Counted from the first letter of the stretch, positions 23,010 through 34,574 are shown. The stretch is 64,000 nt of DNA from Neoconidiobolus thromboides FSU 785 (GCA_025603075.1 MU626318.1:6511-70510); one strand, 5' to 3'. Notes: generated by a model from the letters alone, not told the origin. Made by a program: numbers and translations.

Positions 23010-23867
23010 AAAAATGGATAGTTGACTTGAATTTGAAGCGATTTTTTAGGTAATACATTAGTATTTTATCCTTCTTATTCTATAAACAATGTTGGCTTTA
23101 TCTTTTGAAAACTCAAAGCTTTATACATATCTTAAGATAAAAGTATAAGTCCATTTAAAGATTAATTGTTTGAAACATTGAACTTTAGCTTTACTACAGC
23201 ATTTAGACTATTGAGAATAAAACTACATATTTAATTTATATTTGAAATCGTTTGATAATGGATTATTTTATAAGTTAAGATGCTATTTACTTGTCACGAT
23301 TTGTAATATTTAAACTTTTAAACAAAGAGCTATTAATAGAGATGTTATGAATACTAAAATCTAAAAAAATTGGACACTCTCAAGTCTTTTTTGTTGGAGA
23401 AATTTTGACAAAGAAAGGGATAGATGAGGATTAAGATATTTGTAAATATTGCTTTTGCTTACCAAATATTTTGAATTAAAAAAAGTTCAAATAGAAAAAG
23501 TAACATAAAAGATTTTAATCTAGTACATACTATTCCAATATTTTTCTAATAGTAGCACTTATAAACCAAACTTTAAAATCAAACGTTAAAATTACAACTT
23601 TTAAATTACTAGTTTGATCAATAATTATGAATTGCTATTATTTTAATTGTAGACTAAAAATTACTACTATTTCAATACTTGAATTTTTCCGTTGTTTGAT
23701 TGCTAATTCTCCTAAATTTTAATGTCATTAGCAAATTTAGTTTGAATTTTGCTGATCAAAATAACTCCACTTAAAATTTTGGTTCAGACACAATTGAGAG
23801 TTGAAATAAATTTTAATTTAAAAGGATGAGAGTAATAAAGGAATACCAATGGGATAACTAAGAGGAG
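23010..23867. other. Intergenic region upstream of GH16 gene
   Basis: No gene seen; AT-rich sequence ending in the promoter of the CBM18-GH16 gene. Confidence 0.5.
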
Positions 23868-23876
23868 TATATAAAC
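23868..23876 (+). promoter_or_regulatory. TATA box of CBM18-GH16 gene
   Basis: TATATAAAC 85 nt upstream of the ATG at 23953, followed by a pyrimidine-rich stretch (TTTTCTTTTC) likely near the transcription start. Confidence 0.6.
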
Positions 23877-23952
23877 GCTATAAACTCATTTTCTTTTCTA
23901 TTTATTTTTCAATTTATCTCAATCAAGTCATATATAATTAATAACTAATCTC

Positions 23953-25161
23953 ATGTATAAACTATTTTTAGCATCAGTATTATTTATTTTCAGTCTAAGC
24001 ACTATATTAGCACAAGAAAGATGCGACAATGGAGGGAAGTGTGGATATGAGGCACCATGCTGTTCACAGTTTGGCTATTGTGGTTCTAGTTGGGAGCACT
24101 GTGGCGTGGGTTGTAATTTTGGATCAAGTTTTATGCCACACAGTTGTTTTAACTATAAACCACCAATACATCACGAGCAACATACTAACTCTGATATTAA
24201 AAGATGCTCTACAAACTCTCATTGCCCTTTTGATGCTCCTTGCTGTTCCCAATTTGGCTACTGTGGTTCTGGACCAGATTATTGTCACGCTGGATGTAAC
24301 CCCTATGGTAGTTATTCTCATTTATCTTGTGGTAATAAACCACCTATCTCCCCTGTTTATCCTACCAACAATATTATTGTTGATCCGCATTACCCATCGG
24401 TTGATGTTATGCCTATAATGCCTGATATTAATAGTGAATGGAATTATCCCAATAATGGATGGGATGTACAAACATGTAATGCTTGGAAAGAGAACTTTAA
24501 TACTGAAAGTAGTTTGACGAGTGGTGGTAATTTTATCTATGGTGGACCTGTAAGTTGGGAAAGGAATTCATTATCTTTAAAAATAATTAAAAATGATAAT
24601 ATGGTATTATCTTCCCCAGAGATGAAAGCAGGAGCAGGGGGCTGGGCGAGAACAAAGAAATATTATCATTATGGACGCTTTACAGCTAGAATTAAATCAG
24701 CTCGAGTTGGTGGTGTAGTTAGTGCCTTTAACTTAATATCTAAGGACGGTGATGAGGTTGATTTTGAATGGGTAGGTCACAAAGAAACATCCGTGCAAAC
24801 AAACTATTATTATAAAGGTATTTTAGATTACTCCAAAGGTCAATTTTATGATTGTACCTCTAACACCCATTACAATTATCATACATATACCATCAATTGG
24901 ACTCGAGATTTTATATCGTTTTATGTTGATAATGTAATGATTCGTAAGATCACTAAAGAATCCACCTACAATCCAAGTACCAAATCGTATAATTTCCCTA
25001 CTTCACCAGTTCAAGTACAATTTATGTTATGGGATGGTGGTGCAGGCTCCCCAGGTACTCGAGATTGGGCAGGTGGTTATATTAATTGGAATGATCAAGA
25101 AATCCTTTCAAATGGTGGATTTATTGATATGAAGGTGGAATATTTTAATTATGAATGTTAA
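23953..25161 (+). CDS. Secreted CBM18-CBM18-GH16 transglycosylase (CRH-like)
   Basis: Single-exon 402-aa ORF. Signal peptide residues 1-20 end STILA. Two hevein-type CBM18 chitin-binding modules follow (about 24-66 and 84-126), each with CCSQFGYCGS and the expected eight cysteines. After a Pro-rich linker the GH16 domain (about 160-402) carries DEVDFEWVG with catalytic Glu268 and Glu272, and the WTRDFISFYVDN and WAGGYINW segments typical of fungal Crh enzymes. These move chitin chains onto beta-glucan in the cell wall. Yeast Crh1 and Crr1-type proteins have one CBM18 and often a GPI tail; here there are two CBM18 and no hydrophobic C terminus, so a freely secreted or wall-bound protein is likely. 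Higher GC than neighbours, consistent with strong expression. Confidence 0.92.
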   Translation: MYKLFLASVLFIFSLSTILAQERCDNGGKCGYEAPCCSQFGYCGSSWEHCGVGCNFGSSFMPHSCFNYKPPIHHEQHTNSDIKRCSTNSHCPFDAPCCSQFGYCGSGPDYCHAGCNPYGSYSHLSCGNKPPISPVYPTNNIIVDPHYPSVDVMPIMPDINSEWNYPNNGWDVQTCNAWKENFNTESSLTSGGNFIYGGPVSWERNSLSLKIIKNDNMVLSSPEMKAGAGGWARTKKYYHYGRFTARIKSARVGGVVSAFNLISKDGDEVDFEWVGHKETSVQTNYYYKGILDYSKGQFYDCTSNTHYNYHTYTINWTRDFISFYVDNVMIRKITKESTYNPSTKSYNFPTSPVQVQFMLWDGGAGSPGTRDWAGGYINWNDQEILSNGGFIDMKVEYFNYEC

Positions 25162-25920
25162 AACAGTTACTTTATTAAATATATCTTCATTTCATTATTG
25201 TTTATAGTTTATAATCCCTTTAAAGTTACTGTTTTACTAAATGACTCTTTTATTTATTAAACTTTTATTTATCTAAATTGAACAATTATATTTTTGCAAA
25301 CTTGCCTGGATTTTGTTATTTATATCAATTTTATTTTATTTTAAAAGGGTTGCTAAAGGTTTTCCAGGCTTTTTTGTTCTTAATAGGAAATAAAGTAGAA
25401 AGCGGAAGGTATATAGTTAATGAACGATGGAGTCAAGAGAGGAGATATAATTAAATTTATTGATTTCTTTAGATTTAGGCTTAATTTACGCTGTTTTTTT
25501 GTTTTATCATATTAGATATTTAAAAAATACAATATATTAGATATGTATTTTTTTACTTCTATGTAGGTTTTTAAACTTCGACTATAATCTTGAAATAGCT
25601 AATTAAATAGATTTTAAATGTCTTAATAAATAAATATTTTAAAAGTTACTTTTATTTAAATTTACACTTTACAACTGTTGCAACTCTTTTGTGACGCTTT
25701 TAGTGATGGTTTTTATAAGCAAATATCTATGTTATCATTTTTTAAAAGCCTGATGCATACTTTTTTCGAATTTTAACACAAATCTTCTTTTAAGATAGGC
25801 AGTTAATAGCTTAGAAAAGAGCTACAACAATTGTATGAGCCAACTTTCTAATCTGATGTCAAAATCGACTCATTACCTAGACCTTGACCAAACAACTCCC
25901 TGAATAAAAACTGTAACAAA
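25162..25920. other. Intergenic region
   Basis: No gene. A ~200-bp stretch (about 25660-25860) resembles 60796-61020, see findings. Confidence 0.45.
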
Positions 25921-25925
25921 TTTAA

Positions 25926-25971
25926 CCAATAAGAATGATTGACAACTATGAAGCTTCAAAGATATAAAAAG
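25926..25971 (+). promoter_or_regulatory. CCAAT and TATA elements of the KDM3-like gene
   Basis: CCAAT at 25926-25930 in AAATTTAACCAATAAGAATG and TATAAAAAG at 25963-25971, 48 nt before the ATG. The CCAAT context is kept upstream of the pseudogene that starts at 52970 (TGTAACAAATTTAACCAATA on the minus strand), so both come from one ancestral promoter. Confidence 0.6.
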
Positions 25972-26010
25972 CAGGGTTTTAAATTAATTGTAACTTGCAA
26001 TTAAAGGTAA

Positions 26011-29000
26011 ATGGATAAAGAGATTGTCGATAAAACTGAAGGGATGACAAAGAACATTAAAGTTGAAGTAGATAGGTTTCCTTTTACCTTTGAAAGGGTC
26101 GATGTCAACATTTTATTTGATGAGGATGTTAATATGATTAAAGAAGAAGTGGAAGCTATCTATGAAATATTCAAAAGGGATGAGAGTCAAGTCAAAAACA
26201 CGATCCAAGATTCAACGGTAATAAAAAATAGGCGTAAAAGAGAAATATTACTAGAATGGCTATACAAAATAAAAGAATTCAATACACTATTTAACAGAGA
26301 TGAATCACCTTTGTTAATACTTTTAATCTCAAGTATCCTCGTTAGAGGATTGGAACCAAAGGACAAAAAAACCCTTTGTGATTTCAAATTTAATTATCCA
26401 TCATCACCAGAAGAAAAACAATTCACTTCTACTTTACGCTCCACCTATGAAGAATTCAAACTCCAATCCCCAAAATCGTTAGATTTTTTTAAAATTAACC
26501 GCAATTGCCCTTTTTCTAAAGTATTGCTATCAAAATGGTTTAAATTTATTGAAGACTTTAGCAAATGGTCAGAAAAAAATGAGTTTGAATTTAACCCAGA
26601 TTCCCTTTTGATGTTTTTTGGTAGCCAATACTTTAGTAAAGATATTATACCTTCAACTTTTATTATCCCTGCTAATTCTATTGAAAGTAACAATCCTGAT
26701 TATGACTTTGATTCTACTTTTCAAAAGAACACTATCATAAAAAAAAGAACCAGAGCAGACTCAGCTAAAAGAAATAAGTCACAGGAAAATATAATATTAG
26801 ATGCGACCGATTTTGAAAATTCTCTTAATATAGATTATCACGATTTAAGTTTAAGAGTCAAACATAAAATTAATAGATATTTGAAAGCAAGACCAGGCTA
26901 TCCAGACGATGTAGAAAAACTAGAAGCACACGTTGATGAATCATTGAAAGCTTGTGAGGACTTGAAGCTTGATTTTTGTATTGTCCAAAATCAAGCATGT
27001 AACGCAAAGGATATCAATATATTCAATCGTTGTAAATCATGTGTCATAAAAAAAAATGATGCTTGTAGATTTAGAGCCACACGATTATTTGCCAAAGACG
27101 AAAGAAATGAACTGGTCGATGGCTGTTCTTTTATTAAAGCAATTGAGTATGATGAATTCAAAGACGAAATATGTGATTTTATAAAAGGAACCGGGGGGAA
27201 AAAATCAAAAATTGTAGATTCATTCACACCTCCAGACTTACCAACAGCGCCGTTGATTGCATACAACAATGAAGTTACGGATGAAGATTATAAGTATATA
27301 AAAGAATATATCAACCCGGCATTAAAAGAATCATTGAAACACGAAATTGAAATTTACCAAAAATTTGGAAATGACATACGTTATCGTGCAATGGTTCGGC
27401 CTATAGCACAGATTTGTGATAAATGTAGAACTTCTGTTTTCTGCTTTTTCTATATGTGTCGTAAATGCGGGACCGAGCTATGTGCCTTATGCTATAAGAA
27501 CTTTTATTATGAATTTGATTTTAGAGCAAACCCTTTTGATTGTATTAGTCCTCGTGGTTCTGATGCTAGTTTTCATACTCGTAGAATGTTTTTGCCATTT
27601 TCTTGTTATACATTAAAGGAGTTTGATAAATTTTATGATTCTATGCTTAGGTTCAACTCTCTCGATATGACAGCTGAAGCTGGAAGTATTAGGAGTGAAT
27701 TATTGCCTAATCTCGATCATATCTCCCTTCCTTACCCGTTCGGAAAGAAAAATGCTATTAACCTATCTGATTTCCAAGTAGCGTGGAAAAAGGCCACTCC
27801 AATGGTAATTGAGCTTGATATGAGTTTATCAAAGTATTCTGTTGACCCTTCGTTCTTTATCGAGCATTATGCGGAAGCTGAAACTGACATTATCTATTTA
27901 AATAGTAAAAAATATGATAGAATAAAAGTAAAAGATTTCTTCACTAACTTTAATAATGAAAATAAGGGAGTCCAATTTAATGAAAAGCAAATACCAGCCA
28001 AGATCAAGGATTGGCCATCTGATAGAAGTTTCAAGGAATATTTTGAATGTCTCTACAATGATTTCATGAATCTTATACCATTTCCAGAGTATATGAGATA
28101 TGATGGTAAGTTTAACCTAGTTTCATATCTGCCAGATATCCACGTTGTCCCAGATCTTGGACCAAAAATGTACAATTCCTATTATTACGAAAATGGTAAG
28201 GAATTTGGCACCACGCCACTTCATTTGGATGCCGCAGATGCCATTAATATAATGAACTACTCCTCAGGTGGTCCAAATGAGCCAGGCGCTTTATGGCACA
28301 TATTTAAAAGAGAAGACATAGAGATGCTTAAAAAGTTTATATTAAGATATAAGAAAGATTATGTGAACTGTCATCCAATTCATGACCAAGCCGTTTATTT
28401 GACTGAAAAAGACCTAGAGGGCCTTGCAAATGATTACAGTGTAGTAAGTCACCAGATCTATCAAAAGCCTGGTGATGCAGTACTTATACCAGCTGGTTGT
28501 GCTCATCAAGTCCAGAATCTTCATCATTGTATCAAAACTGCAATGGACTTTGTGGCACCAGAAAGTGCTCTGATTTGTACTCAACTAACTAATGAATTTA
28601 GAACACTTCCATACAATCATTCGAGGTGCATTGACGTAGTAAATTCATCAAGGTTGTTAGCCAATGTTTGGAGCACTATCCAAAAGGAAGTTACCGGAAC
28701 CTTAGTTTTAAAAGGAAGGATCATTAACAACTTACGTGAAAAGTTTAAAGCTAGTAAACAAAGTAAAAGATTGGCTTCACATAATGAGCTTAAGGATACC
28801 GGGGCAAGAAGATCAAAGAGAATAAACGATACTCAAACTTATAAATCAGCTCCGAATTCAGATAATGTAAAAAATGACAAATCTAAAATTGATGAAGCAG
28901 ATGAAATATCGCCTTATCATAATGGTTTTGGAAATATTGTGCCAAGGAGATCAAAAAGAGCGAAAAATAAAATTTTGTATTATGAACCAAAAATAAGTTC

Positions 29001-29229
29001 AGATGAAGTAAAAATTGATGAAGCAAGTGAACTGCTACTTTACCATAATGAAGTTGAAAATACTGCGGCAAGAGAATCTAAAAGAGTTAAAAATAAAATT
29101 CAATCTCATAAATCAATCTCCAGTCCGGATGAAGTAGAAGATATTAAAACTGATGAAAAAATTGAAATGAATGTTGAATATAGTGATAATCAATTGACTG
29201 AGGAACATGAAAAAATGATGGAGGATTGA
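26011..29229 (+). CDS. KDM3-type JmjC histone demethylase, intact
   Basis: Intronless 1072-aa ORF. A Cys-rich stretch near residues 330-355 (CKSCVIKKNDACRFRATR) is followed by a zinc-finger region from Cys469 (CDKCRTSVFC...CRKCGTELCALCY), then the JmjC domain (about 640-880). Iron ligands are visible as His738, Asp740 (TTPLHLDAAD) and His832 (GCAHQVQNL); ALWHIF, HPIHDQAVYL and PGDAVLIPAG match KDM3/JMJD1 proteins, which demethylate H3K9me1/2 with Fe(II) and 2-oxoglutarate in the nucleus. The C-terminal tail (from ~930) has three ~45-residue repeats beginning with an R-x-SKR basic motif. The lack of introns contrasts with neighbouring housekeeping genes and may mean a retrocopy. Two decayed relatives lie at 45335-47596 and 50160-52970. 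Confidence 0.9.
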   Translation: MDKEIVDKTEGMTKNIKVEVDRFPFTFERVDVNILFDEDVNMIKEEVEAIYEIFKRDESQVKNTIQDSTVIKNRRKREILLEWLYKIKEFNTLFNRDESPLLILLISSILVRGLEPKDKKTLCDFKFNYPSSPEEKQFTSTLRSTYEEFKLQSPKSLDFFKINRNCPFSKVLLSKWFKFIEDFSKWSEKNEFEFNPDSLLMFFGSQYFSKDIIPSTFIIPANSIESNNPDYDFDSTFQKNTIIKKRTRADSAKRNKSQENIILDATDFENSLNIDYHDLSLRVKHKINRYLKARPGYPDDVEKLEAHVDESLKACEDLKLDFCIVQNQACNAKDINIFNRCKSCVIKKNDACRFRATRLFAKDERNELVDGCSFIKAIEYDEFKDEICDFIKGTGGKKSKIVDSFTPPDLPTAPLIAYNNEVTDEDYKYIKEYINPALKESLKHEIEIYQKFGNDIRYRAMVRPIAQICDKCRTSVFCFFYMCRKCGTELCALCYKNFYYEFDFRANPFDCISPRGSDASFHTRRMFLPFSCYTLKEFDKFYDSMLRFNSLDMTAEAGSIRSELLPNLDHISLPYPFGKKNAINLSDFQVAWKKATPMVIELDMSLSKYSVDPSFFIEHYAEAETDIIYLNSKKYDRIKVKDFFTNFNNENKGVQFNEKQIPAKIKDWPSDRSFKEYFECLYNDFMNLIPFPEYMRYDGKFNLVSYLPDIHVVPDLGPKMYNSYYYENGKEFGTTPLHLDAADAINIMNYSSGGPNEPGALWHIFKREDIEMLKKFILRYKKDYVNCHPIHDQAVYLTEKDLEGLANDYSVVSHQIYQKPGDAVLIPAGCAHQVQNLHHCIKTAMDFVAPESALICTQLTNEFRTLPYNHSRCIDVVNSSRLLANVWSTIQKEVTGTLVLKGRIINNLREKFKASKQSKRLASHNELKDTGARRSKRINDTQTYKSAPNSDNVKNDKSKIDEADEISPYHNGFGNIVPRRSKRAKNKILYYEPKISSDEVKIDEASELLLYHNEVENTAARESKRVKNKIQSHKSISSPDEVEDIKTDEKIEMNVEYSDNQLTEEHEKMMED

Positions 29230-30216
29230 GTTTGCGTTGATTTTCGTAAAACAATCCTATAAAGCAATCTATATTTATATAAACAGTAGCTTAATTTCAA
29301 GTTTATTATTACAGTTAATTAAAATTTATTCAAGCTTGATCTAGTTATTGTTTTATTCTTATTAATTACGGAAACTGTGTTACCTTTTTTCGATTATTTA
29401 ACTTTTTCTTACTTTCACCTTTATTTTTCATTTAAACAATCCTAGTGTACTTTTAATAAGTAAGTTTATTGGTATAGTTGTTATATAAATAACAAAAAGG
29501 AATATATGGAAATAAATTTCTGTCAACATATTTTATAAAAAATAGTATGTATGTTCAAACGGGCTCAACTATCCAGCAATCTGATTGTATTTATTCCTAG
29601 GAACTAACCATTTTGATATGCTTTTTTGGATTTATTTATCCGCTTTCTTGAACATTATTAAGTAAAAAATTATACTATAATTTTTAAGAAGCATGCTAAT
29701 CTGTTCGAGTTTAATTTTTAGCCTAATCTTTATTTTAAATAAATGGTCAAGAAGTCTCTAATTAGATCTTAAAACAGTGTATTTAGTCAAAGTAATCAAA
29801 AAAATAAGAGTTTGGGGATGTATTTCTTTGTTTAAGAAATTTACTAATAATTTTTCTGCTCAAATAGCACTTAAAATATGGAAAAAGTAGTGAAGCCAAA
29901 AAACATTCTCATTTTTTAGTTTTATTTGTGCATTTTTATGCAACATAGAGTGAAATTATTACTAAATACTGGAGCAGACGAAAAATATCTCCAAATATTA
30001 AAGCGAAAGATATATAAAACCTTAAATAGACCGCTTCAGTTTGATTTAAATAACAGCTTAAGGGGATCGTGTAACCAAAAAAAACTGCTATTATTTTTAA
30101 CAGTCCCATCATCAGTAGTTAGCTTAGTCTATATTAGCCACTAAATTTATTTTCATTCAGAACAAAGATTAGAAAGTATTAAAAAAAGTGAAATTGTATA
30201 TTATAAATAATTAGAA
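29230..30216. other. Intergenic region with one MITE
   Basis: Between the KDM3-like gene and the MAPEG pseudogene; MITE at 29813-29911. A 72-codon ORF at 29926 overlaps no recognisable domain. Confidence 0.5.
29813..29911 (+). mobile_element. MITE copy 5
   Basis: Starts TGGGGATGTATTTCTTTG and ends CCAAAAAACATTCTCA. Confidence 0.92.
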
Positions 30217-30640
30217 ATGTATCATTAACCAGAAGATAAAGTTCAATTCGTTGTCTGCTTTATTCTCTTCCTTAGCTGGTTCTTATGTATGATTCCAGTA
30301 AAGATAACCCAAAGGCAAGAAAATGATAGCTTTAGTACTAATAATCCTCATGGACAGTATAAAAATTTATCAGAATTTGTATAACGCTTGCTTTATGCTT
30401 ATAAAAGTTTGAGTGAAGATTCTATTGGTTCGGTTTTTCTATACTGATAAACAAAATTGGTAATGACAATAGCAGTAGAGTTGCTGAAACTGTGATCTCT
30501 TTGGTTTATCCTTTTGCTAGATCTGTTTTTGTTCCGGCTTATATGTTTGACAAAATACCAATTCATGCTGTCGCTTTTGTGATTGGTTTCTTAGCTAATC
30601 TTATATCTTTCATTATTTCACTCGTATCAAACTCAATTAC
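30217..30640 (+). pseudogene. MAPEG-family pseudogene
   Basis: Homologous along its length to the intact MAPEG gene at 55408-55830, but codon 4 is a stop, further stops and frameshifts follow, and the C terminus has lost its normal stop. The last third (LVYPFARSVFVPAYMFDKIP and after) is still open. Homology with the intact copy continues ~200 bp past the stop (through about 30830, matching 55230-55400 inverted), so the copy came from a segmental duplication, not an mRNA. Confidence 0.85.
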
Positions 30641-32608
30641 TATCCCCCTTCTCTTTAATTTAGATTATGGTACCAAATCCATGTAAATAAAAGAACCCTC
30701 TTATAATGTATATCACATTTGGTGTCATAAAAATAAACTATTGCATAAATAAGACAGTCGGGCTCAACCTCCCAAGATTTTGGAAGTCTACTATAAAAAA
30801 CTTAAGTGAACCCTTTAACTAATCATATATTAAGAATAAATTTAAAAATTTAATTTGGATTAATTTTAACTAAATTCTAAAACTAATTTGGACATCCCTA
30901 TTGTTTCTGATTAATAAACTAAAATTTAAATTTAAATTATTAATTAAATTTATAGTTTATTTAATATAAATTAAAATTATTGTAAAACAAAATTTAATAT
31001 CAGTAGTTTTGTTATGGTTTAGATTATTTTCAATACAATAATAATTATCTGATGTATTGATTTATAGTTAATTATAAATATTAAAGATAAAGTAACTTAG
31101 CAAGCTAAAATAACGGATGGTGATCCCCAGTTATTATTACCATATGGGGATATTTTTTTGATTTCATTACTTTTTTCACTTTCAAGCGCTATTTCGCTAT
31201 TTGAGCGGAAGATGTGTTAGTAAAATTCTTAAACACAAAAATACATCCCCATATTTTGATATTTTATGGTATCAAATTTAAATAGAGTTTATTTATAATC
31301 TTATTTTAAATCTTATCAAATCTTATTATGAAACAAATGGTAAAATCATTATTGATATTATCGGAACTTAAAAAAACTATTATTTTGAAACAAACTGCTA
31401 TTAATAATCTTCTACACTTTTCTTAAAAATGTATAAAATCCTGGCATTTAGTAATTGCAAGCAAATAACTTACTGAAGGGTGTGTTTTGATTTTAAATTA
31501 ATTGTTATTAAAACAAAAAAGTCGTATCTAATAAATGAATTTATAAATATTAGAAAGAGAAATATAAATAATTGTAAACGGTCATAAAAAAGAGTAAAAG
31601 ATTTAAATAATGAATGTTAATCATAGCTTGACGATAACTATGCTTTAATAATGACAATAAGACTTAATAGCTGAAGTTTATTTATAATTTACAGTTTATG
31701 ATTTATAATTTGAATCATTGAATATTATTATTAAACATAGTTTTTAGATGTACTCGATATTTAAACTTAAAAACTTTAAGATTTAAATAAAAAAGAAATT
31801 ATTATAATACAATAATCAACACTAATAATCTTAGTATAATCTTAGATCATTTTCAAAATGAGTTAGTACTTAATAAAAGAATTTGTAAACATTATAAGAA
31901 AGATTATAAATAATTATAAATAATTATAAATGAAAGAAAATAAATGAAAGAAAATGAATGAAAGTGCAAAAAGGCTAAATTATTAACAGATATTATCGTA
32001 TATTGCGCTTTAATACATTATACAGGATTGAAATTCATTCAATTATTAATATAATTCACATTATCTAATATCAAACACTTAATAATCCTGACTCTAAAAC
32101 AAAACTATGAAGGCATAGAAATTAATAATCATTAATAGTGTAATTCGGAGCTTGAAATTTAAGAAGCATCATTAAAGTTGTTAAGTAATCTTACTAAATT
32201 TAGTTACTTATGTTACCCCATTTTTAATAAAATTATCACGGAGTGATAATTGTTGACTCAATTTCAATCTATCTGATTTGATTGGAATTTAATGGCTTTA
32301 TTAGTTCAATAATGTTGGATTAAGGTTAAAATTAGATTAAAAAAAATACCTTAAGATCATTTCCAAGTTACTATTATAAAGATGGTCAATGCCTTTTTTC
32401 ACAAAGAACCACCAATTAAGTTTAAGAAGTTAAATCTTATAGCCAATAAATCTCAAATATTTCTTTTGTTCCTTATCTGATTTGTAGAGTTACATTTCAT
32501 TGGTAGAGAGTAGAGAGGTTTATCAGATTAGTATAAAAGAATAGGATTTTTAGTAAACAACTTTTAATAAAAAAAGAAACAAGTTAGTATTTTTATCGAA
32601 AATTTAAT
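30641..32608. other. Intergenic region with MITE and simple repeats
   Basis: The first ~190 bp is duplicated MAPEG 3' flank. A MITE sits at 31145-31251. Short tandem ATAAATAATT and AAATGAAAGA repeats lie near 31905-31965. No gene seen before the LRR gene. Confidence 0.55.
31145..31251 (-). mobile_element. MITE copy 6
   Basis: Well-kept termini (TGGGGATATTTTTTTG ... ATACATCCCCA) flanked by TA. The centre has a short internal duplication of GCTATTT, making this copy longer. Confidence 0.93.
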
Positions 32609-34276
32609 ATGATTCAAATACAACCTAACTATAATTATAATGTATCAACAAGGACAGCTATGAATTATAATAACGGATTACAATATGATGAAGTTACCAT
32701 GTCATTTAGGAAGAGAAGATATGATGATAATCATTTAAATTACACAATCAATATATTCTTAAGCAGTTGTATAACAAACAACTTAAATAGTAACAACTTA
32801 TTAAATAATTTATTAGAGTTGGATTTATCTTATAACTCATTAACTGAGTTTCCTTCCCAGTTAAATAATCTCAACAATTTAAGAGTATTGAATTTATCAT
32901 CAAATCAATTAACTAGGTTTCCACAACAATTAATTAACTTTCGTAATTTAATTACATTGAATTTATCTCGTAATCAATTAAATGAACCCTTTCCAATATC
33001 TTATTGTTATTCTTTAAGAAATTTGAAGTGTTTAAGGTTAAGTGAAAATTGTATTCCATCACTACCCGAGGAATTTTGTCATTTAAAATCATTAGAAACC
33101 TTAATGTTAGGTAGTAGTATCGGCGGAAATCAACTACAATCTATTCCCAATAAAGTCATATCTAATTTAGAGTCACTAAAAGTATTAGATATTTCCAATA
33201 ATTATATTAAAGAATTACCCTTTGATTTAGGCTATAAACAATCTAAATTACAATATTTAAATATAACTAATAATCAATTAACTTATTTACCGACATCTAT
33301 TGGGTTATGTCAACAATTGAAATTATTAGATTTATCACACAATAAATTATCTTATTTACCTATTGAAATTGTAGATTTAGAACAGTTAACTAGTTTAAAT
33401 TTGTCTAATAATTGTTTATGTGTCATACCTGGAGATATAATCAATTTTATGAATAAAACATCCTTATCATTGACAGGTAATCCAATGACTCAAGGTAACT
33501 TACAATTAAGTTCTATTGGTGATTTCTCAACAAGTTCAATTTCTTGTATCAATTCTCAATTTCATTCGAATTTTCATTCTGGTTTATCCACCCCAAATTA
33601 CAAAAACTCAATTATTTCACCTTCTCAATTAGTAGAACGCTTACATCAATTACAATTAACTTCTAATAATTCAACCCCAATAACTTCTCCACCTTTATGT
33701 TCAACACCTCAACAAATGAATCCAATTCCTATGATTCCATCTCTAAAAGAAATGACTGCTCGCGTTATATTATCTCATGGTTTACATTTAAGACAAGGTT
33801 CTTTACCACGTACTGTATTAAAAATATTAGGTAATGGTGCACGTCCTTGTGGATATTGTAATTCACCTTATGTATCTGAATTTGTTGAAGGAGTAGAATA
33901 TCGTCCATGTCAAGGTCATCCTAATTTACCTACTAGAGTAGCTTATTGTTCAGATAGATGTAAAGATAAATCTATACCATCAACACCAAATTATTCATCT
34001 ACATCAACTTATAAAAATGAAAGTAGTTTTACATCGAATGGTAGTAATAATAGTAATAGTAATAATTATAATAACAATAATTATTATAAATGTATGAGTT
34101 ATTCAAATAAGAGTAATAGTGGAGTATATAGCTATAGCTCTAATGGTAACTCTACCCCAAGATCTTGGAAACCATATAATTTCAATATGAATTTAAGACC
34201 AGCTATTACATCTAATTCTTCTCCCTTAGTACCTGTTAAGAATTTAGATTTAGTAGATAAATTGAATGATTGGTAA
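32609..34276 (+). CDS. Leucine-rich repeat protein with C-terminal Cys motif
   Basis: Single-exon 555-aa ORF. After ~60 N-terminal residues come about ten typical LRRs (LxxLDLSxNxLxxFPxxL type, residues ~60-295). A Ser/Asn/Thr-rich linker follows, then a conserved C-terminal block (about 405-455) with CGYCNSPYV, EFVEGVEYRPCQGHP and VAYCSDRC, a Cys/His pattern that may bind zinc and is found after LRRs in some fungal signalling scaffolds. The tail is Ser/Asn-rich. No signal peptide or kinase domain, so a cytosolic interaction scaffold is likely. The partner is unknown. Confidence 0.8.
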   Translation: MIQIQPNYNYNVSTRTAMNYNNGLQYDEVTMSFRKRRYDDNHLNYTINIFLSSCITNNLNSNNLLNNLLELDLSYNSLTEFPSQLNNLNNLRVLNLSSNQLTRFPQQLINFRNLITLNLSRNQLNEPFPISYCYSLRNLKCLRLSENCIPSLPEEFCHLKSLETLMLGSSIGGNQLQSIPNKVISNLESLKVLDISNNYIKELPFDLGYKQSKLQYLNITNNQLTYLPTSIGLCQQLKLLDLSHNKLSYLPIEIVDLEQLTSLNLSNNCLCVIPGDIINFMNKTSLSLTGNPMTQGNLQLSSIGDFSTSSISCINSQFHSNFHSGLSTPNYKNSIISPSQLVERLHQLQLTSNNSTPITSPPLCSTPQQMNPIPMIPSLKEMTARVILSHGLHLRQGSLPRTVLKILGNGARPCGYCNSPYVSEFVEGVEYRPCQGHPNLPTRVAYCSDRCKDKSIPSTPNYSSTSTYKNESSFTSNGSNNSNSNNYNNNNYYKCMSYSNKSNSGVYSYSSNGNSTPRSWKPYNFNMNLRPAITSNSSPLVPVKNLDLVDKLNDW

Positions 34277-34574
34277 ATTGTAAGATTAGAGGCTGTTGTG
34301 TATATTTATTATGTTGTTGATTTGCTATGTTTTTTATAACTCTTATTTAAATAAAAAATTTATATGCTGTTTAATTTGAATCGTGTTATAGTTCCAACAT
34401 TTTTACTATTTTCATTAAAAAATTCAACTTTTAAAAACAATAAAAATGAAGGATAAATTTGAACTTAATTCTTCCATTTAAATAACAATTAAAATTTGTC
34501 CGCTTTTAATGCTTTCACTTTAAAAATGCATTTGTTAAAAAAATAAGTTCAATTCTTCATTTTTATTTCTATTT
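34277..34574. other. Short intergenic region
   Basis: AT-rich spacer with no recognised site apart from the TATA-like element that follows it. Confidence 0.5.

Noticed and set aside
24029-24418. 129-codon ORF in another frame of the GH16 gene
   Set aside because: Overlaps the CBM18 modules, which have a clear match in the other frame.
29926-30144. 72-codon ORF after a MITE
   Set aside because: No domain, no homologue in the window, begins only 15 nt from the MITE end.
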